From Franconibacter pulveris DSM 19144 (GTDB lineage: Bacteria; Pseudomonadota; Gammaproteobacteria; Enterobacterales; Enterobacteriaceae): a DNA stretch of 64,000 bases. Numbering within the stretch: position 1 is the stretch's first letter; the number at the start of each line of letters is the position of its first letter. The stretch is from NCBI GenBank assembly GCA_000621185.1, contig KK211221.1, positions 391,347 through 455,346 of the forward strand. The letters are read 5' to 3'. The notes under the pieces are model-generated. The model did no database searches. It was given only the letters and a program-made list of their open reading frames with translations, and was not told where the DNA came from. This document shows, piece after piece, positions 20,691 through 29,666 of the stretch. The translations under genes and the position numbers were made by a program.

Positions 20691-21977
20691 ATGGCTGACA
20701 AAAAGGCAAACATCACTTATAACGGTGACGCTGCTATTGAACTGGACGTGCTACAAGGCACGCTCGGTCAGGATGTAATTGATATCCGTAGTCTTGGTTC
20801 TAAAGGTGTTTTTACTTTCGACCCGGGTTTTACCTCCACCGCATCCTGCGAATCAAAAATCACCTTTATCGACGGTGACGAAGGTATCCTGCTCCATCGC
20901 GGTTTTCCCATCGACCAACTGGCCACCGAATCTAACTATCTCGAAGTCTGCTATATCCTGCTCTACGGCGAAAAACCGACCCAGGAGCAGTATGACGAAT
21001 TCAAAGTGACAGTAACCCGCCATACCATGATTCATGAGCAGATTACGCGTCTGTTCCATGGCTTCCGTCGCGACTCTCACCCGATGGCGGTGATGTGCGG
21101 CGTGACTGGCGCGCTGGCGGCGTTCTACCACGACTCGCTGGATGTAAATAACCCGCGTCACCGTGAAATTGCGGCGTTCCGTCTGCTCTCCAAGATGCCG
21201 ACGATGGCGGCGATGTGTTACAAATATTCTATCGGCCAGCCGTTCGTTTATCCGCGCAACGACCTCTCCTATGCAGGCAACTTCCTGAATATGATGTTCT
21301 CCACACCGTGCGAGCCTTACGAGGTGAACCCGGTGCTGGAACGCGCAATGGATCGTATCCTTATCCTGCACGCTGACCACGAGCAGAACGCGTCTACCTC
21401 CACCGTCCGTACCGCAGGCTCTTCCGGCGCTAACCCGTTCGCCTGCATCGCGGCTGGCATCGCCTCCCTGTGGGGACCGGCGCACGGCGGCGCCAACGAA
21501 GCGGCGCTCAAAATGCTGGAAGAGATCAGTTCCGTGGAGCACATTCCGGAATTCGTGCGTCGCGCGAAAGACAAAAACGACTCTTTCCGCCTGATGGGCT
21601 TTGGTCATCGCGTTTACAAGAACTACGACCCGCGCGCCACCGTCATGCGCGAAACCTGCCATGAAGTGCTGAAAGAGCTGGGCACCAAAGACGACCTGCT
21701 GGAAGTGGCGATGGAGCTGGAAAACATCGCCCTGAACGACCCGTACTTCATTGAGAAGAAACTCTACCCGAACGTAGACTTCTACTCCGGTATCATCCTG
21801 AAAGCGATGGGCATTCCGTCTTCTATGTTCACCGTGATTTTCGCCATGGCGCGTACCGTAGGCTGGATAGCCCACTGGAACGAAATGCACAGCGAAGGCA
21901 TGAAAATTGCGCGTCCGCGTCAGCTCTATACCGGCTACACGCAGCGTGATTTCAAATCAGACCTGGAGAAGCATTAA
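20691..21977 (+). CDS. gltA: Citrate synthase GltA
   Basis: This is type II hexameric citrate synthase, condensing acetyl-CoA with oxaloacetate at TCA-cycle entry. The 428 residues carry the active-site motifs [12 protein letters not shown] and [14 protein letters not shown], each with a catalytic histidine. The N-terminal NADH-sensitive regulatory region typical of enterobacteria is present ([20 protein letters not shown]). An AAGGAG ribosome site precedes the ATG. A rho-independent terminator follows at 22007. Confidence 0.98.
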   Translation: MADKKANITYNGDAAIELDVLQGTLGQDVIDIRSLGSKGVFTFDPGFTSTASCESKITFIDGDEGILLHRGFPIDQLATESNYLEVCYILLYGEKPTQEQYDEFKVTVTRHTMIHEQITRLFHGFRRDSHPMAVMCGVTGALAAFYHDSLDVNNPRHREIAAFRLLSKMPTMAAMCYKYSIGQPFVYPRNDLSYAGNFLNMMFSTPCEPYEVNPVLERAMDRILILHADHEQNASTSTVRTAGSSGANPFACIAAGIASLWGPAHGGANEAALKMLEEISSVEHIPEFVRRAKDKNDSFRLMGFGHRVYKNYDPRATVMRETCHEVLKELGTKDDLLEVAMELENIALNDPYFIEKKLYPNVDFYSGIILKAMGIPSSMFTVIFAMARTVGWIAHWNEMHSEGMKIARPRQLYTGYTQRDFKSDLEKH

Positions 21978-22006
21978 TCGCCTGTGGTTAATGCTTATCA
22001 AGAAAA

Positions 22007-22030
22007 ACGCGCCTTCGGGCGCGTTTTTTT
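22007..22030 (+). terminator. Terminator of gltA
   Basis: The stem ACGCGCC/GGCGCGT with a four-base loop is followed by a run of T, 30 bp after gltA. The AAAAA preceding the stem makes it usable in the opposite direction for nei as well. Confidence 0.9.
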
Positions 22031-22042
22031 ATGGCCATCATA

Positions 22043-22834
22043 TTAATGCTGGCACGCCGGGCACCAGTAAAAAGGCCGGGAGGAGAGCGTGGTTTTTTCA
22101 ATGATCCCCCCGCAGCGCCGACACTTTTTCCCTGCCCGATGGAACACCTCGAAGCGAAACAGCGCGCCGTGGTGTTTGTTTTCATCCGCCTGCCCTCGCG
22201 TCTGGTAAGAGAGGCGTGGAATGGCGAGACAGGCCTGCGCGAGCGCATCCAGCTGCGCTTCGCTCAGCGCCGCCGCCTTATGACGCGGCGCAAGCTGCGC
22301 CTGCCAGAGGATCTCCACCCGCAGATAGTTGCCAAGCCCCGCCAGAAACGCCTGGTCGAGCAGTAAGCCGCTGAACTGGCGACGGCGAAAGCGCGGGCTT
22401 AACAGCCGGGCCTTAACCTCTTCCACCGTTAAAGACATATCCAGCACATCTGGCCCCACCCGCTGCAAAAACGCGTGCGCCGCCACGCCTTCGGCATCCA
22501 GCATTTCTATCTCCGAGGCGCTGTAAAGCAGCACGGCGGCCTCTTTGGTTTCCAGCCGCACCCGCAGGCTGCGCGTGGTCTGCGGCGTTTCACCGGCCTT
22601 CACTACCCGCCAGACGCCATACAGCTGGTTATGGCTATAAAGCGTTAACCCATTAGAGAAGTGCGTCAGCAGCGCTTTACCGCGCGTTTCCAGACGCTCC
22701 ACCCGTTCGCCGACCAGCGAGGTTTCGAACGTTTTCAGCGCGGGAAAGGCAAACCAGACGTGCGTTAACGGCTTGCCTGCTACCGCCTCTTCAAGCTTAT
22801 CCGCCGCGCGGCGGATTTCCGGTCCTTCCGGCAT
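22043..22834 (-). CDS. nei: Endonuclease VIII (DNA glycosylase/AP lyase)
   Basis: Nei is a bifunctional DNA glycosylase/AP lyase that excises oxidised pyrimidines. The 263-residue product begins [15 protein letters not shown], with the catalytic Pro2 and Glu3. The helix-two-turn-helix region and a C-terminal four-cysteine zinc finger (CRRCGG followed by CPACQ) are intact. It is convergent with gltA and shares its terminator. Confidence 0.96.
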   Translation of the reverse strand: MPEGPEIRRAADKLEEAVAGKPLTHVWFAFPALKTFETSLVGERVERLETRGKALLTHFSNGLTLYSHNQLYGVWRVVKAGETPQTTRSLRVRLETKEAAVLLYSASEIEMLDAEGVAAHAFLQRVGPDVLDMSLTVEEVKARLLSPRFRRRQFSGLLLDQAFLAGLGNYLRVEILWQAQLAPRHKAAALSEAQLDALAQACLAIPRLSYQTRGQADENKHHGALFRFEVFHRAGKKCRRCGGIIEKTTLSSRPFYWCPACQH

Positions 22835-22964
22835 GCTTCATCCTTTTCGTTTCAGGCTGACGCCGCATGGCCCCACCCTTCGTTTTATGCTCCTGCATAA
22901 CCTTAGCCGTAAAACGCCGCGCATGCTTAACGGCCGATGCCGCTTCAGTGTTTATCCCACCAAC

Positions 22965-22991
22965 AAAAACCGCCGTTCGCAGACGGCGGTT
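22965..22991 (-). terminator. Terminator of the DUF2891 gene
   Basis: On the minus strand the stem ACCGCCGT/ACGGCGGT with a six-base loop is followed by TTTT. It starts 8 bp after the DUF2891 stop codon and ends the DUF969-DUF979-DUF2891 unit. Confidence 0.85.
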
Positions 22992-22998
22992 CAGGGCG

Positions 22999-23994
22999 TT
23001 ACTCCAGCGCCAGCAGCGCGAAGCTTGCGAGCCAGTGTCCGCCGCTGTAGTGGCTTCCCACCACGTGTTCAACGCTCGCCGAAAGATGGCGCGCCACCGC
23101 CTCTTTCAACGCGGTCTGCGCCGTATGGTTTTCCGGCAACGCCTTCGCAATGTGCTTCATGCACCAGGCGCGGCTGAGGTTTAGTCCGTCAAGGTGAGCG
23201 ATTTTCGGATCGGTGCGATCGCTCACCTGCGCCGGGTTCATCAAAGCCGAAACCGAGGCCACCTGCGGCAGGAAAGCATCAAACCACGCCGGGAAATTAT
23301 CCGCCACCTTGCTCATTAGCAGCGCTTCGGTCAACGCGCCGGAAATATACTCATCGCCGCCCGGCTCGTAGTGCGCCGGATAGTGCGTATCGTGCAGATA
23401 ATAACGATTAGCCGCGTCCAGTATGGCGCTTTCCAGCGCGTTGTCTTCCAGCGCTCGCGCATAATCCAGCCCCAGCGCCAGCGCAAAAGCGGTGTTGTAA
23501 TGCGTCCCCACGCGAATCGGGTAAGTTAGCTTGCTGAGGTAATCCATAAGCCTCGCGCGAATATCCTGCGTGAGCGGCTCCAGCGTCTGATGCCAGCGTT
23601 CGGCCTGCGGCAGCGAAGCGCGCTTCAGCTCCTGGGCCAGCGCCAGCAGCCAGCCATAGCCATAGGGACGCTCAAACGAGGCGCGGAACGGCGCGGTAAA
23701 ATAGGCCAGCTCCTGCGCCACGTTCTCGTCGGTAACGTGCTCATCAAACAGGGCGATAATCTCCTCGCGGCACGACAGCTGCGGGTAAAGGCGCAAACAG
23801 CGCAGCAGCAGCCAGTAACCATGCACCGCCGAGTGCCAGTCAAAGCAGCCATAAAAAATGGGATGCAGTTCGCGGGGCGGCAATACGTCACCATCATCAT
23901 TGAGCAAATGCATAATGTGGTTCGGGTATTCCTGACGCAAATAGGTTAAAGGCATCCGGGCGAAGGCGTCAGCCTGATGTTGCGTTAATTCCAT
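22999..23994 (-). CDS. DUF2891 family protein
   Basis: This 331-residue soluble protein has no signal peptide or membrane segment. I recognise it as the DUF2891 family, whose biochemical role I do not know. Visible features are repeated helical segments with conserved His/Asp/Gly: FDWHSAVHGYW (about 51), GTHYNTAFALALGLD (about 159), YEPGGDEYISGALTEALL (about 205) and GSHYSGGHWLASFALL near the C-terminus. The recurrence every 50-110 residues suggests an alpha/alpha-toroid fold such as that of six-hairpin glycosidases, which is an inference. It lies 29 bp after the DUF979 gene and is probably co-transcribed with it. Confidence 0.85.
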   Translation of the reverse strand: MELTQHQADAFARMPLTYLRQEYPNHIMHLLNDDGDVLPPRELHPIFYGCFDWHSAVHGYWLLLRCLRLYPQLSCREEIIALFDEHVTDENVAQELAYFTAPFRASFERPYGYGWLLALAQELKRASLPQAERWHQTLEPLTQDIRARLMDYLSKLTYPIRVGTHYNTAFALALGLDYARALEDNALESAILDAANRYYLHDTHYPAHYEPGGDEYISGALTEALLMSKVADNFPAWFDAFLPQVASVSALMNPAQVSDRTDPKIAHLDGLNLSRAWCMKHIAKALPENHTAQTALKEAVARHLSASVEHVVGSHYSGGHWLASFALLALE

Positions 23995-24023
23995 AACAGC
24001 TCCTTAGGTACACCGCGCCGCGC

Positions 24024-25010
24024 TTAGCGAAACACGAGGAAATACATTAACAACACATTCACCGCCAACAGCGGCAGCGCGGTGGGGATCTGAACTTTAA
24101 TCACCTGATATTTATCCTTCAGCTCCAGCAGCGCCGCAGGGACGATATTAAAATTCGCCGCCATCGGCGTCATCAACGTGCCGCAATAGCCGGCATACAT
24201 GCCAATCGCCAGCAGCGGAGCCGGGTCGCCATGGTGGTGATGAATCAAAAACGGCAGGGCGATGCCGGCGCTTAATACCGGGAAAGCGGCGAAGGCGTTG
24301 CCCATGATCATGGTGAAGAGCGCCATGCCGATGCAGTAAATCACCACCAGCATGAAGCGGTTTTCCGGGTCGACGAACAGGCTCACCACTTTTTGCACCG
24401 AGTCGCCCGTGTTCGCCGCCACAAACACGCCGCCAAGCATAGCGAGCATCTGCGGCAGAATAATCGCCCACCCGATCGTATCCACCAGTCGGCGGGACTG
24501 GCGAATCGCATGCAGCGGCGTGCCGCGCGTCAGCCACCAGCCGGTCAGGATGGCCGCTATACATGCCACGCTAAGCGCAGCGAGCGTCAGCTGTTTCTGG
24601 TCGAGCAGGAAAACGCCGCCGACCGCAACGCCTTTCAGAAACAGCGTACCCAGCACCGTCACCACAGGGATCATCAGCGCCGGCAAAAAGAGCCAGTTCT
24701 TCAGACGCTCAGACGAAGCGACGCGCTCAGGCTCGGTGGACATTTTGTAATGCCCCTTCCCGACCAAGCCAAAACCCGCCAGCAGGGCGATGACGATAAC
24801 GCCGCCGCCGATAATCCGGTACGCCAGCGATTTACCAAGCTCCTGCACCATCAGGTCGCCAAACAGAAAAATCCCGCCGAACAGAAACCAGAACAGCGCG
24901 GTGGTAAAACGTTTCGGGTTGCCGCGGTCGCGCAGCGTCATCACCACCAGCAGCATAACGATAAAGCCGATGAGGTAATAAACGCGGTTGATGGTTATCA
25001 GCGTACTCAT
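24024..25010 (-). CDS. DUF979 family membrane protein
   Basis: A 328-residue integral membrane protein with about nine hydrophobic segments, starting MSTLITINRVYYLIGFIVMLL. I assign it to DUF979, which is usually found with DUF969 and is presumed to form a two-part permease. A polar HHHHGDPAPLLAIGMYAGYCGTL stretch in the C-terminal part could be functional. The ATG at 25010 overlaps the DUF969 stop by four bases (ATGA); a longer upstream reading has no membrane character. The neighbouring pxpABC genes suggest 5-oxoproline or a related peptide as substrate (inference). Confidence 0.85.
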   Translation of the reverse strand: MSTLITINRVYYLIGFIVMLLVVMTLRDRGNPKRFTTALFWFLFGGIFLFGDLMVQELGKSLAYRIIGGGVIVIALLAGFGLVGKGHYKMSTEPERVASSERLKNWLFLPALMIPVVTVLGTLFLKGVAVGGVFLLDQKQLTLAALSVACIAAILTGWWLTRGTPLHAIRQSRRLVDTIGWAIILPQMLAMLGGVFVAANTGDSVQKVVSLFVDPENRFMLVVIYCIGMALFTMIMGNAFAAFPVLSAGIALPFLIHHHHGDPAPLLAIGMYAGYCGTLMTPMAANFNIVPAALLELKDKYQVIKVQIPTALPLLAVNVLLMYFLVFR

Positions 25011-25729
25011 TGCGCTACCTCCTGCTTGCCCTGCTCCGCTTTCCAGGCCATCACGTCGCGACGGATGCTGGCATCCAGACGCAACAGACGAATCATATGG
25101 ATAATCAGCGCCGAGATAGCGGTAGGGATCGCCCACAGCCCGATGTGCAGCGGCTCAATGCCCGCAATGCCGTTCTCTTTCAGGAAGGCGTCAATCAGCA
25201 GCACCGCACCGAACGCGATAAAAATGTCTTCGCCGAAGAACACGGCGATATTGTCGCAGGCGGCGGCGTGGGCTTTGATTTTATCGCGGATATGCTGCGG
25301 CAATTCGCCATATTCGTTAAGCGCCGCTCCTTCCGCCATCGGCGCCAGCAGCGGACGCACGGTTTGCGCGTGACCGCCGAGCGACATCAAGCCCAGCGCC
25401 GCCGTCCCTTCGCGCGCCACAAAATAGAGCATCAAAATACGCGCCGAGGTTGCGCTGGCGATTTTCGCCACCCAGGCCTGAGCGCGCTCTTTGAGTCCGT
25501 AATACTCCAGCAGGCCAATGACCGGCAGGATCAGAATGAAAGTCGCCAGCGAGCGGCTGTTAACAAACTTCTCGCCAAACGTTTCCAGTAACATGCCGAA
25601 ATCCATGCCGACCAGCAACCCCGTCGCCAGACCTGCGACCACCACGACCAACAGCGGGTTGAAGCGCAGCGCAAAACCTATAACCACTATCGGTATCCCG
25701 ATGAGCGGCAACAGTGTGGAACTGTCCAT
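25007..25729 (-). CDS. DUF969 family membrane protein
   Basis: A 240-residue membrane protein of the DUF969 family. Hydrophobic segments are at about 5-22, 25-42, 62-78 and 208-226, with the motif GTAALGLMSLGGHAQTVRPL and another at KAHAAACDNIAVFFGEDIF. It is always the partner of DUF979 as far as I know, and the pair is thought to be a carboxylate or amino-acid-derived permease. It is the first gene of a three-gene minus-strand unit that diverges from the regulator at 25998. Confidence 0.85.
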   Translation of the reverse strand: MDSSTLLPLIGIPIVVIGFALRFNPLLVVVVAGLATGLLVGMDFGMLLETFGEKFVNSRSLATFILILPVIGLLEYYGLKERAQAWVAKIASATSARILMLYFVAREGTAALGLMSLGGHAQTVRPLLAPMAEGAALNEYGELPQHIRDKIKAHAAACDNIAVFFGEDIFIAFGAVLLIDAFLKENGIAGIEPLHIGLWAIPTAISALIIHMIRLLRLDASIRRDVMAWKAEQGKQEVAQ

Positions 25730-25997
25730 AAAACGTGACCCTATCTAAAGTGAGCGTTGCACGCCGAAGGCTATTTTTTTAATACTCCCCATCAGGGCGA
25801 AGCGTGTGGCATTGCGGCGAACGGTTGTTGTGTATGTACGACAGGTCCTGTGAATGCGCGAAACCTGCGCAGACCCTGAGTCAAAAAGCTATATCCGAAC
25901 GCCCATAATATGTAAACAATTTATCAATAAAATGTTTTTATTTTATCCGTTCGGTTTTATATTTTTTGCTAATAGTCACATTTATGTAAGGGAAGTT
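25730..25997. promoter_or_regulatory. Divergent promoter region, DUF969 gene / winged-helix regulator
   Basis: A 268-bp spacer, AT-rich toward the regulator (25905-25985), with TTATCAATAAAA and ATTTTTTGCTAATAG tracts. AAGGGAAG at about 25987-25994 is the likely ribosome site for the regulator ATG at 25998. An upstream in-frame ATG at 25854 gives an unrelated hydrophobic extension and is not favoured. Confidence 0.5.
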
Positions 25998-26546
25998 ATG
26001 ACCCGGAAAACTGCTTCTGTATCAACGAATAACGACGACATCAGCGATGGTCGCATCGTCTCTTCCCGCCACCTGGTTTCGGAGCGCTGCGCGGAATTAT
26101 CGGAGCTGGAATATGCGCTGATCATGACCAGCAACGCGTTTAACAAATGGATGGTGCGCTGTATGACCGCTGCGGGCGAACCCGATATGGGCGCGTTTGA
26201 CGTCTCGCTCCTGCATCACGTTAACCACCGCAACCGCAAGAAAAAGCTCGCGGATATCTGTTTTGTGTTGAACGTAGAGGACACGCATGTCGTGACTTAT
26301 GCGCTGAAAAAACTGGTTAAGGCAGGTTATGTGACCAGCGAAAAGGTGGGTAAAGAGCTCTATTTCTCAACTACCGAGGAGGGAAAAGCGTTGTGTATGC
26401 GATACCGGGATGTGCGCGAAGCCTGCCTTATCGCTATCCAGGTGGAAAGCGGCATACCGGGCTCTTCTATTGGCGATACGGCCCAGCTGCTGCGCACCAT
26501 CTCTTCGCTTTATGATACCGCCGCGCGGGCTGCGGCTTCGCTTTGA
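25998..26546 (+). CDS. MarR-like winged-helix transcriptional regulator
   Basis: The 182-residue product, starting MTRKTASVSTNNDD, has a winged-helix region at about 60-130: KKLADICFVLNVEDTHVVTY looks like the helix-turn-helix and KLVKAGYVTSEKVGKELYFS the wing. It resembles the enterobacterial winged-helix proteins grouped with MarR (PF13463 type). It diverges from the DUF969-DUF979-DUF2891 genes and converges on pxpA, so it is the natural candidate regulator of both; the ligand is unknown. The family call is moderately sure, the target is inference. Confidence 0.75.
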   Translation: MTRKTASVSTNNDDISDGRIVSSRHLVSERCAELSELEYALIMTSNAFNKWMVRCMTAAGEPDMGAFDVSLLHHVNHRNRKKKLADICFVLNVEDTHVVTYALKKLVKAGYVTSEKVGKELYFSTTEEGKALCMRYRDVREACLIAIQVESGIPGSSIGDTAQLLRTISSLYDTAARAAASL

Positions 26547-26552
26547 GCGCAT

Positions 26553-26577
26553 GCCCGCCGCAAGCGACGGGCTTTAT
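26553..26577. terminator. Possible bidirectional terminator, regulator / pxpA
   Basis: An imperfect stem GCCCG...CGGGC followed by TTTATTAA lies between the convergent ends of the regulator gene and pxpA. The U-tract is short, so this is a tentative call. Confidence 0.45.
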
Positions 26578-26590
26578 TAACCGGGCCTCT

Positions 26591-27328
26591 TTAACCCGCG
26601 TTGATCGCAATCTGGCGCTGTTCGAAAGCCTCGCGCAGCCGACGCGCAAACGCCAGCGCGTGCGCGCCGTCGCCGTGCAGGCAGACCGTCTGAGCGTTGA
26701 CTTTCGCAAAGCCGCCTTCCCGGCTCCGTACCTGGCCGTTCAGCACCATATCAAGCGTACGCGCTACCGCCTCGTCGTCATCCTCAATCAGCGCGCCCGG
26801 CTCGCTGCGGGGCACCAGCGAACCATCCGCCAGATATCCCCGGTCTGCGAACACCTCCTCCCGGGTCGCCAGGCCATAATGCGCACCGGCGCGAATAAGC
26901 TCGCTGCCCGCAAGGCCCACCAGGATTAAATTCGCATCCAGCGCTTTCACCGCGCGGGCGATGGCATCGGCCAGCAGCGGCTCCCTTGCCGCCTGGTTGT
27001 AGAGCATGCCATGGGGCTTCACATGCTTCATCACGCCCCCTTCGGCACGGGCGATAGCGGCTAAGGCGCCCGCCTGGTACAGCGTCTGGGCGTAAACCGT
27101 TTCCGGCGGCAGCTGCATCGCCGTGCGGCCGAAATTTTCGCGATCGGGAAAGGAAGGATGCGCGCCGATAGCGACATGGTGCGCCAGCGCCAGCCGCACG
27201 CTTTCCCGCATCGTCTGCGCATCGCCCGCGTGAAAACCGCAGGCGATATTCGCCGAGGAGATAAGCGGCATCAGCGCACCGTCGTCGCCGCAGCCTTCGC
27301 CGAGATCCGCGTTCAGGTCAATCTTCAT
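26591..27328 (-). CDS. pxpA: 5-oxoprolinase subunit A
   Basis: PxpA (formerly YbgL, LamB/YcsF family) is one of three subunits of the ATP-dependent bacterial 5-oxoprolinase, which opens 5-oxo-L-proline to glutamate. The 245 residues start [16 protein letters not shown] and include [25 protein letters not shown] and [12 protein letters not shown], all family signatures. An ATG one codon upstream is also possible. It overlaps pxpC by 11 bp and is the last gene of the run from ybgA. Confidence 0.96.
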   Translation of the reverse strand: MKIDLNADLGEGCGDDGALMPLISSANIACGFHAGDAQTMRESVRLALAHHVAIGAHPSFPDRENFGRTAMQLPPETVYAQTLYQAGALAAIARAEGGVMKHVKPHGMLYNQAAREPLLADAIARAVKALDANLILVGLAGSELIRAGAHYGLATREEVFADRGYLADGSLVPRSEPGALIEDDDEAVARTLDMVLNGQVRSREGGFAKVNAQTVCLHGDGAHALAFARRLREAFEQRQIAINAG

Positions 27329-28250
27329 CATTCAGTCGCCAGGCCAGTTGATCGAAATAACGCTGTTGATCTTCACGCGCCGCCAGCGCCTCCTCCAGCG
27401 TGCACTGCACGAAGTGAATCGGCTCGCCCAGGCGCAACTGCGCGAGCTTATAGAGATCCGCTTCAATAACGCACGCGATGCGCGGATAGCCGCCGGTGGT
27501 CTGAGCGTCGTTCATCAGTACGATAGGTTGACCGTTGTGCGGCACCTGCACCACGCCCGGCATCAGGCCATGAGAAGCCAGCTCGCGGTCGGTAGTGCGC
27601 GCCAGCGGCTGGCCGTTCAGCCGGTAACCCATGCGGTTGCTTTGCGGGCTGAGTTGCCATGGCGCGCGCCAGAACGCTTCCTGCGAAGCGTGTGAAAACT
27701 CGTGATACTCCGGCCCCGGCAGCGCACGGATACGGTTACCCCAGAACAGCGGCTTCACGCCACGCGATTCGCGAAAATGGCGCGCGGAAGGCAGCTGCGC
27801 CAGTTCGTCGCCGTCGCGAAGCGGACGTCCGTGAAAACCGCCGAAGCCCGCCTTGAGATCGGTGCTGTAGGAGTTCATCACTTTCGGCACATCCAGGCCG
27901 CCCGCCACCGCAAGGTAGCTGCGCATGCCATGCTGTGGGGATTTCAGCGTCAGCGTCTGGCCAGCTTTCGCCGCGATGCGCCAGCTTGTCCATACCGCAT
28001 GCCCATCCAGCTGCGCCTCGCAGCCCGCGCCGGTTAAAGCAAACCAGCAATCTTCTGTAAACTGCACGCGAAATTGGCCGAGCGTTATCTCCAGCGCTGC
28101 GGCGTCCGGGTCATTGCCCACCAGCAGGTTGGCGATGCGTAGCGCGGGCGTATCCATGGCGCCGCTGCGGCTTACGCCGAACTGCCGCCAGCCGAAGCGC
28201 CCGCTGTCCTGTACCGTCGTATGCATTCCGGCGCGAAGTATGATTAACAT
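27318..28250 (-). CDS. pxpC: 5-oxoprolinase subunit C
   Basis: PxpC (YbgK, biotin-dependent carboxyltransferase-like) is the 310-residue partner of PxpB. The N-terminal [20 protein letters not shown] and the later [11 protein letters not shown]-like region ([12 protein letters not shown]) are typical of the family. [21 protein letters not shown] marks the C-terminal half. It overlaps pxpB by 7 bp and pxpA by 11 bp, so the subunits are translationally coupled. Confidence 0.95.
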   Translation of the reverse strand: MLIILRAGMHTTVQDSGRFGWRQFGVSRSGAMDTPALRIANLLVGNDPDAAALEITLGQFRVQFTEDCWFALTGAGCEAQLDGHAVWTSWRIAAKAGQTLTLKSPQHGMRSYLAVAGGLDVPKVMNSYSTDLKAGFGGFHGRPLRDGDELAQLPSARHFRESRGVKPLFWGNRIRALPGPEYHEFSHASQEAFWRAPWQLSPQSNRMGYRLNGQPLARTTDRELASHGLMPGVVQVPHNGQPIVLMNDAQTTGGYPRIACVIEADLYKLAQLRLGEPIHFVQCTLEEALAAREDQQRYFDQLAWRLNDED

Positions 28251-28900
28251 ACGCCCTCCTTTTGCGGCACAAAGCGCACGGTATCGCCGGGCATCAACAG
28301 CCCTGGCGGCTCCTGGGTGGGGTCAAACAGCGCCTGCGGCGTGCGCCCGATTATCTGCCACCCACCGGGCGTGGGCAGCGGATAGACGCCGGTCTGGTTG
28401 CCGCCGATGCCGACCGAACCTGCCGGCACGCTCAGGCGCGGCTCCGCACGCCTGGGCGTAGCGAGCGCGGCAGGCAAGCCGCCAAGGTAAGGAAAACCAG
28501 GCTGGAAGCCGACAAAATAGACGACATACTCCCCGGCGGCATGCTGTTCCACGACCTGCTTCTCGCTTAGCCCCGTGTGGCGCGCCACGTCGGCCAGATC
28601 CGGCCCCATGTCGCCGCCGTAAATCACCGGCAGTGTTACCTGCCGCGAAGGCGGGTCCATCGCTTCGCTCTCTTCCCACCAGCGTTGCAGGCGCTCAATG
28701 GCGTCCAGTGCCAGCGCTTTTGGCTCCCGCAGCACGACGGTGATGTTATTCATGCCCGGAATGGTTTCCACGACCGAAGGGACATCGGCCAGACGCTGCG
28801 TGAGCCACCAGATACGACGCTGGCTTTCCAGCGTGACGGGTGGCTCAAGCTCCAGCACTACCGCGCTTTCACCCAACAGATAACAACGTGCTCTTTGCAC
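28244..28900 (-). CDS. pxpB: 5-oxoprolinase subunit B (GTG start)
   Basis: PxpB (YbgJ, KipI-like) has 218 residues. The KipI/AHS1 signature [11 protein letters not shown] lies near residue 130 and [18 protein letters not shown] just after it. GTG at 28900 encodes the conserved N-terminus [21 protein letters not shown]. It follows ybgI by 12 bp in the ybgA-phrB-ybgI-pxpBCA run. Confidence 0.95.
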   Translation of the reverse strand: MQRARCYLLGESAVVLELEPPVTLESQRRIWWLTQRLADVPSVVETIPGMNNITVVLREPKALALDAIERLQRWWEESEAMDPPSRQVTLPVIYGGDMGPDLADVARHTGLSEKQVVEQHAAGEYVVYFVGFQPGFPYLGGLPAALATPRRAEPRLSVPAGSVGIGGNQTGVYPLPTPGGWQIIGRTPQALFDPTQEPPGLLMPGDTVRFVPQKEGVC

Positions 28901-28912
28901 TTAAGCTCCCCT

Positions 28913-29656
28913 TTATGCCGGGTTCGGGATATCGATGAACGTCACATCGAGATCGGTTTCTTCCTGCAGCCACTCGCTCAACGCGCGAATGCCGCCGCGT
29001 TCAGTGGCATGGTGGCCTGCCGCATAGAAATGCAGCCCCTGTTCACGGGCGGAGTGAATAGTCTGTTCAGAGACCTCGCCCGTAATAAAAGCGTCCACGC
29101 CGAAACGCGCCGCCGCATCGATAAAGCTCTGACCGCCGCCAGTGCACCACGCCACGCGTTTGACCTCTGCCGGGCCGGTATCGCCACACCAGAGCGGACG
29201 ACGCCCGAGCCGCGCCTCAAGCCAGGAGGCGAATTCCAGCCCGGGCACCGCCATAGAAAGCTCGCCCCACAGCACCAACGGCTCGATTTCGCCTTTCACT
29301 TCAATACCCAGCAGACGCGCCAGCTGCACGTTATTCCCAAGTTCCGGATGCGCGTCCAGGGGCAGGTGCCAGCCGTAAAGGTTGATGTCATTAGCCAGCA
29401 GCGTTTTTAAGCGGTTGCGCTTCATGCCGCGAATGACCGGTGACTCGCCTTTCCAGAAATAGCCATGATGAACAATGACGGCGTCCGCCTGCTGGCGCAC
29501 CGCCTCATCCAGCAGCGCCTGGCTTGCGGTCACGCCGGTGATGATTTTGCGGATCTCGTCGCGTCCTTCAACCTGCAGGCCGTTTGGCGCGTAGTCGCTG
29601 AAGCCTGCGCTGTTGAGCTTCTGATTGATTAGCGTTTCCAGTTCGGTGTTTTTCAT
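28913..29656 (-). CDS. ybgI: NIF3-family metal-binding protein YbgI
   Basis: YbgI is a 247-residue NIF3-like protein that forms a toroidal hexamer with a dinuclear metal site. The metal ligands are visible in IVHHGYFW, LDAHPELGNN and the C-terminal HHATERGG. Its cellular substrate is not established. The ATG at 29656 gives the E. coli N-terminus MKNTELE; a second ATG immediately upstream and a much longer frame are not supported. It is 10 bp after phrB. Confidence 0.95.
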   Translation of the reverse strand: MKNTELETLINQKLNSAGFSDYAPNGLQVEGRDEIRKIITGVTASQALLDEAVRQQADAVIVHHGYFWKGESPVIRGMKRNRLKTLLANDINLYGWHLPLDAHPELGNNVQLARLLGIEVKGEIEPLVLWGELSMAVPGLEFASWLEARLGRRPLWCGDTGPAEVKRVAWCTGGGQSFIDAAARFGVDAFITGEVSEQTIHSAREQGLHFYAAGHHATERGGIRALSEWLQEETDLDVTFIDIPNPA

Positions 29657-29666
29657 CATCGTTCTC

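Noticed and set aside
25854-25997. N-terminal extension of the winged-helix regulator from ATG 25854
   Set aside because: The extra 48 residues are hydrophobic, lie in the AT-rich promoter region and have no ribosome site, while ATG 25998 is preceded by AAGGGAAG.
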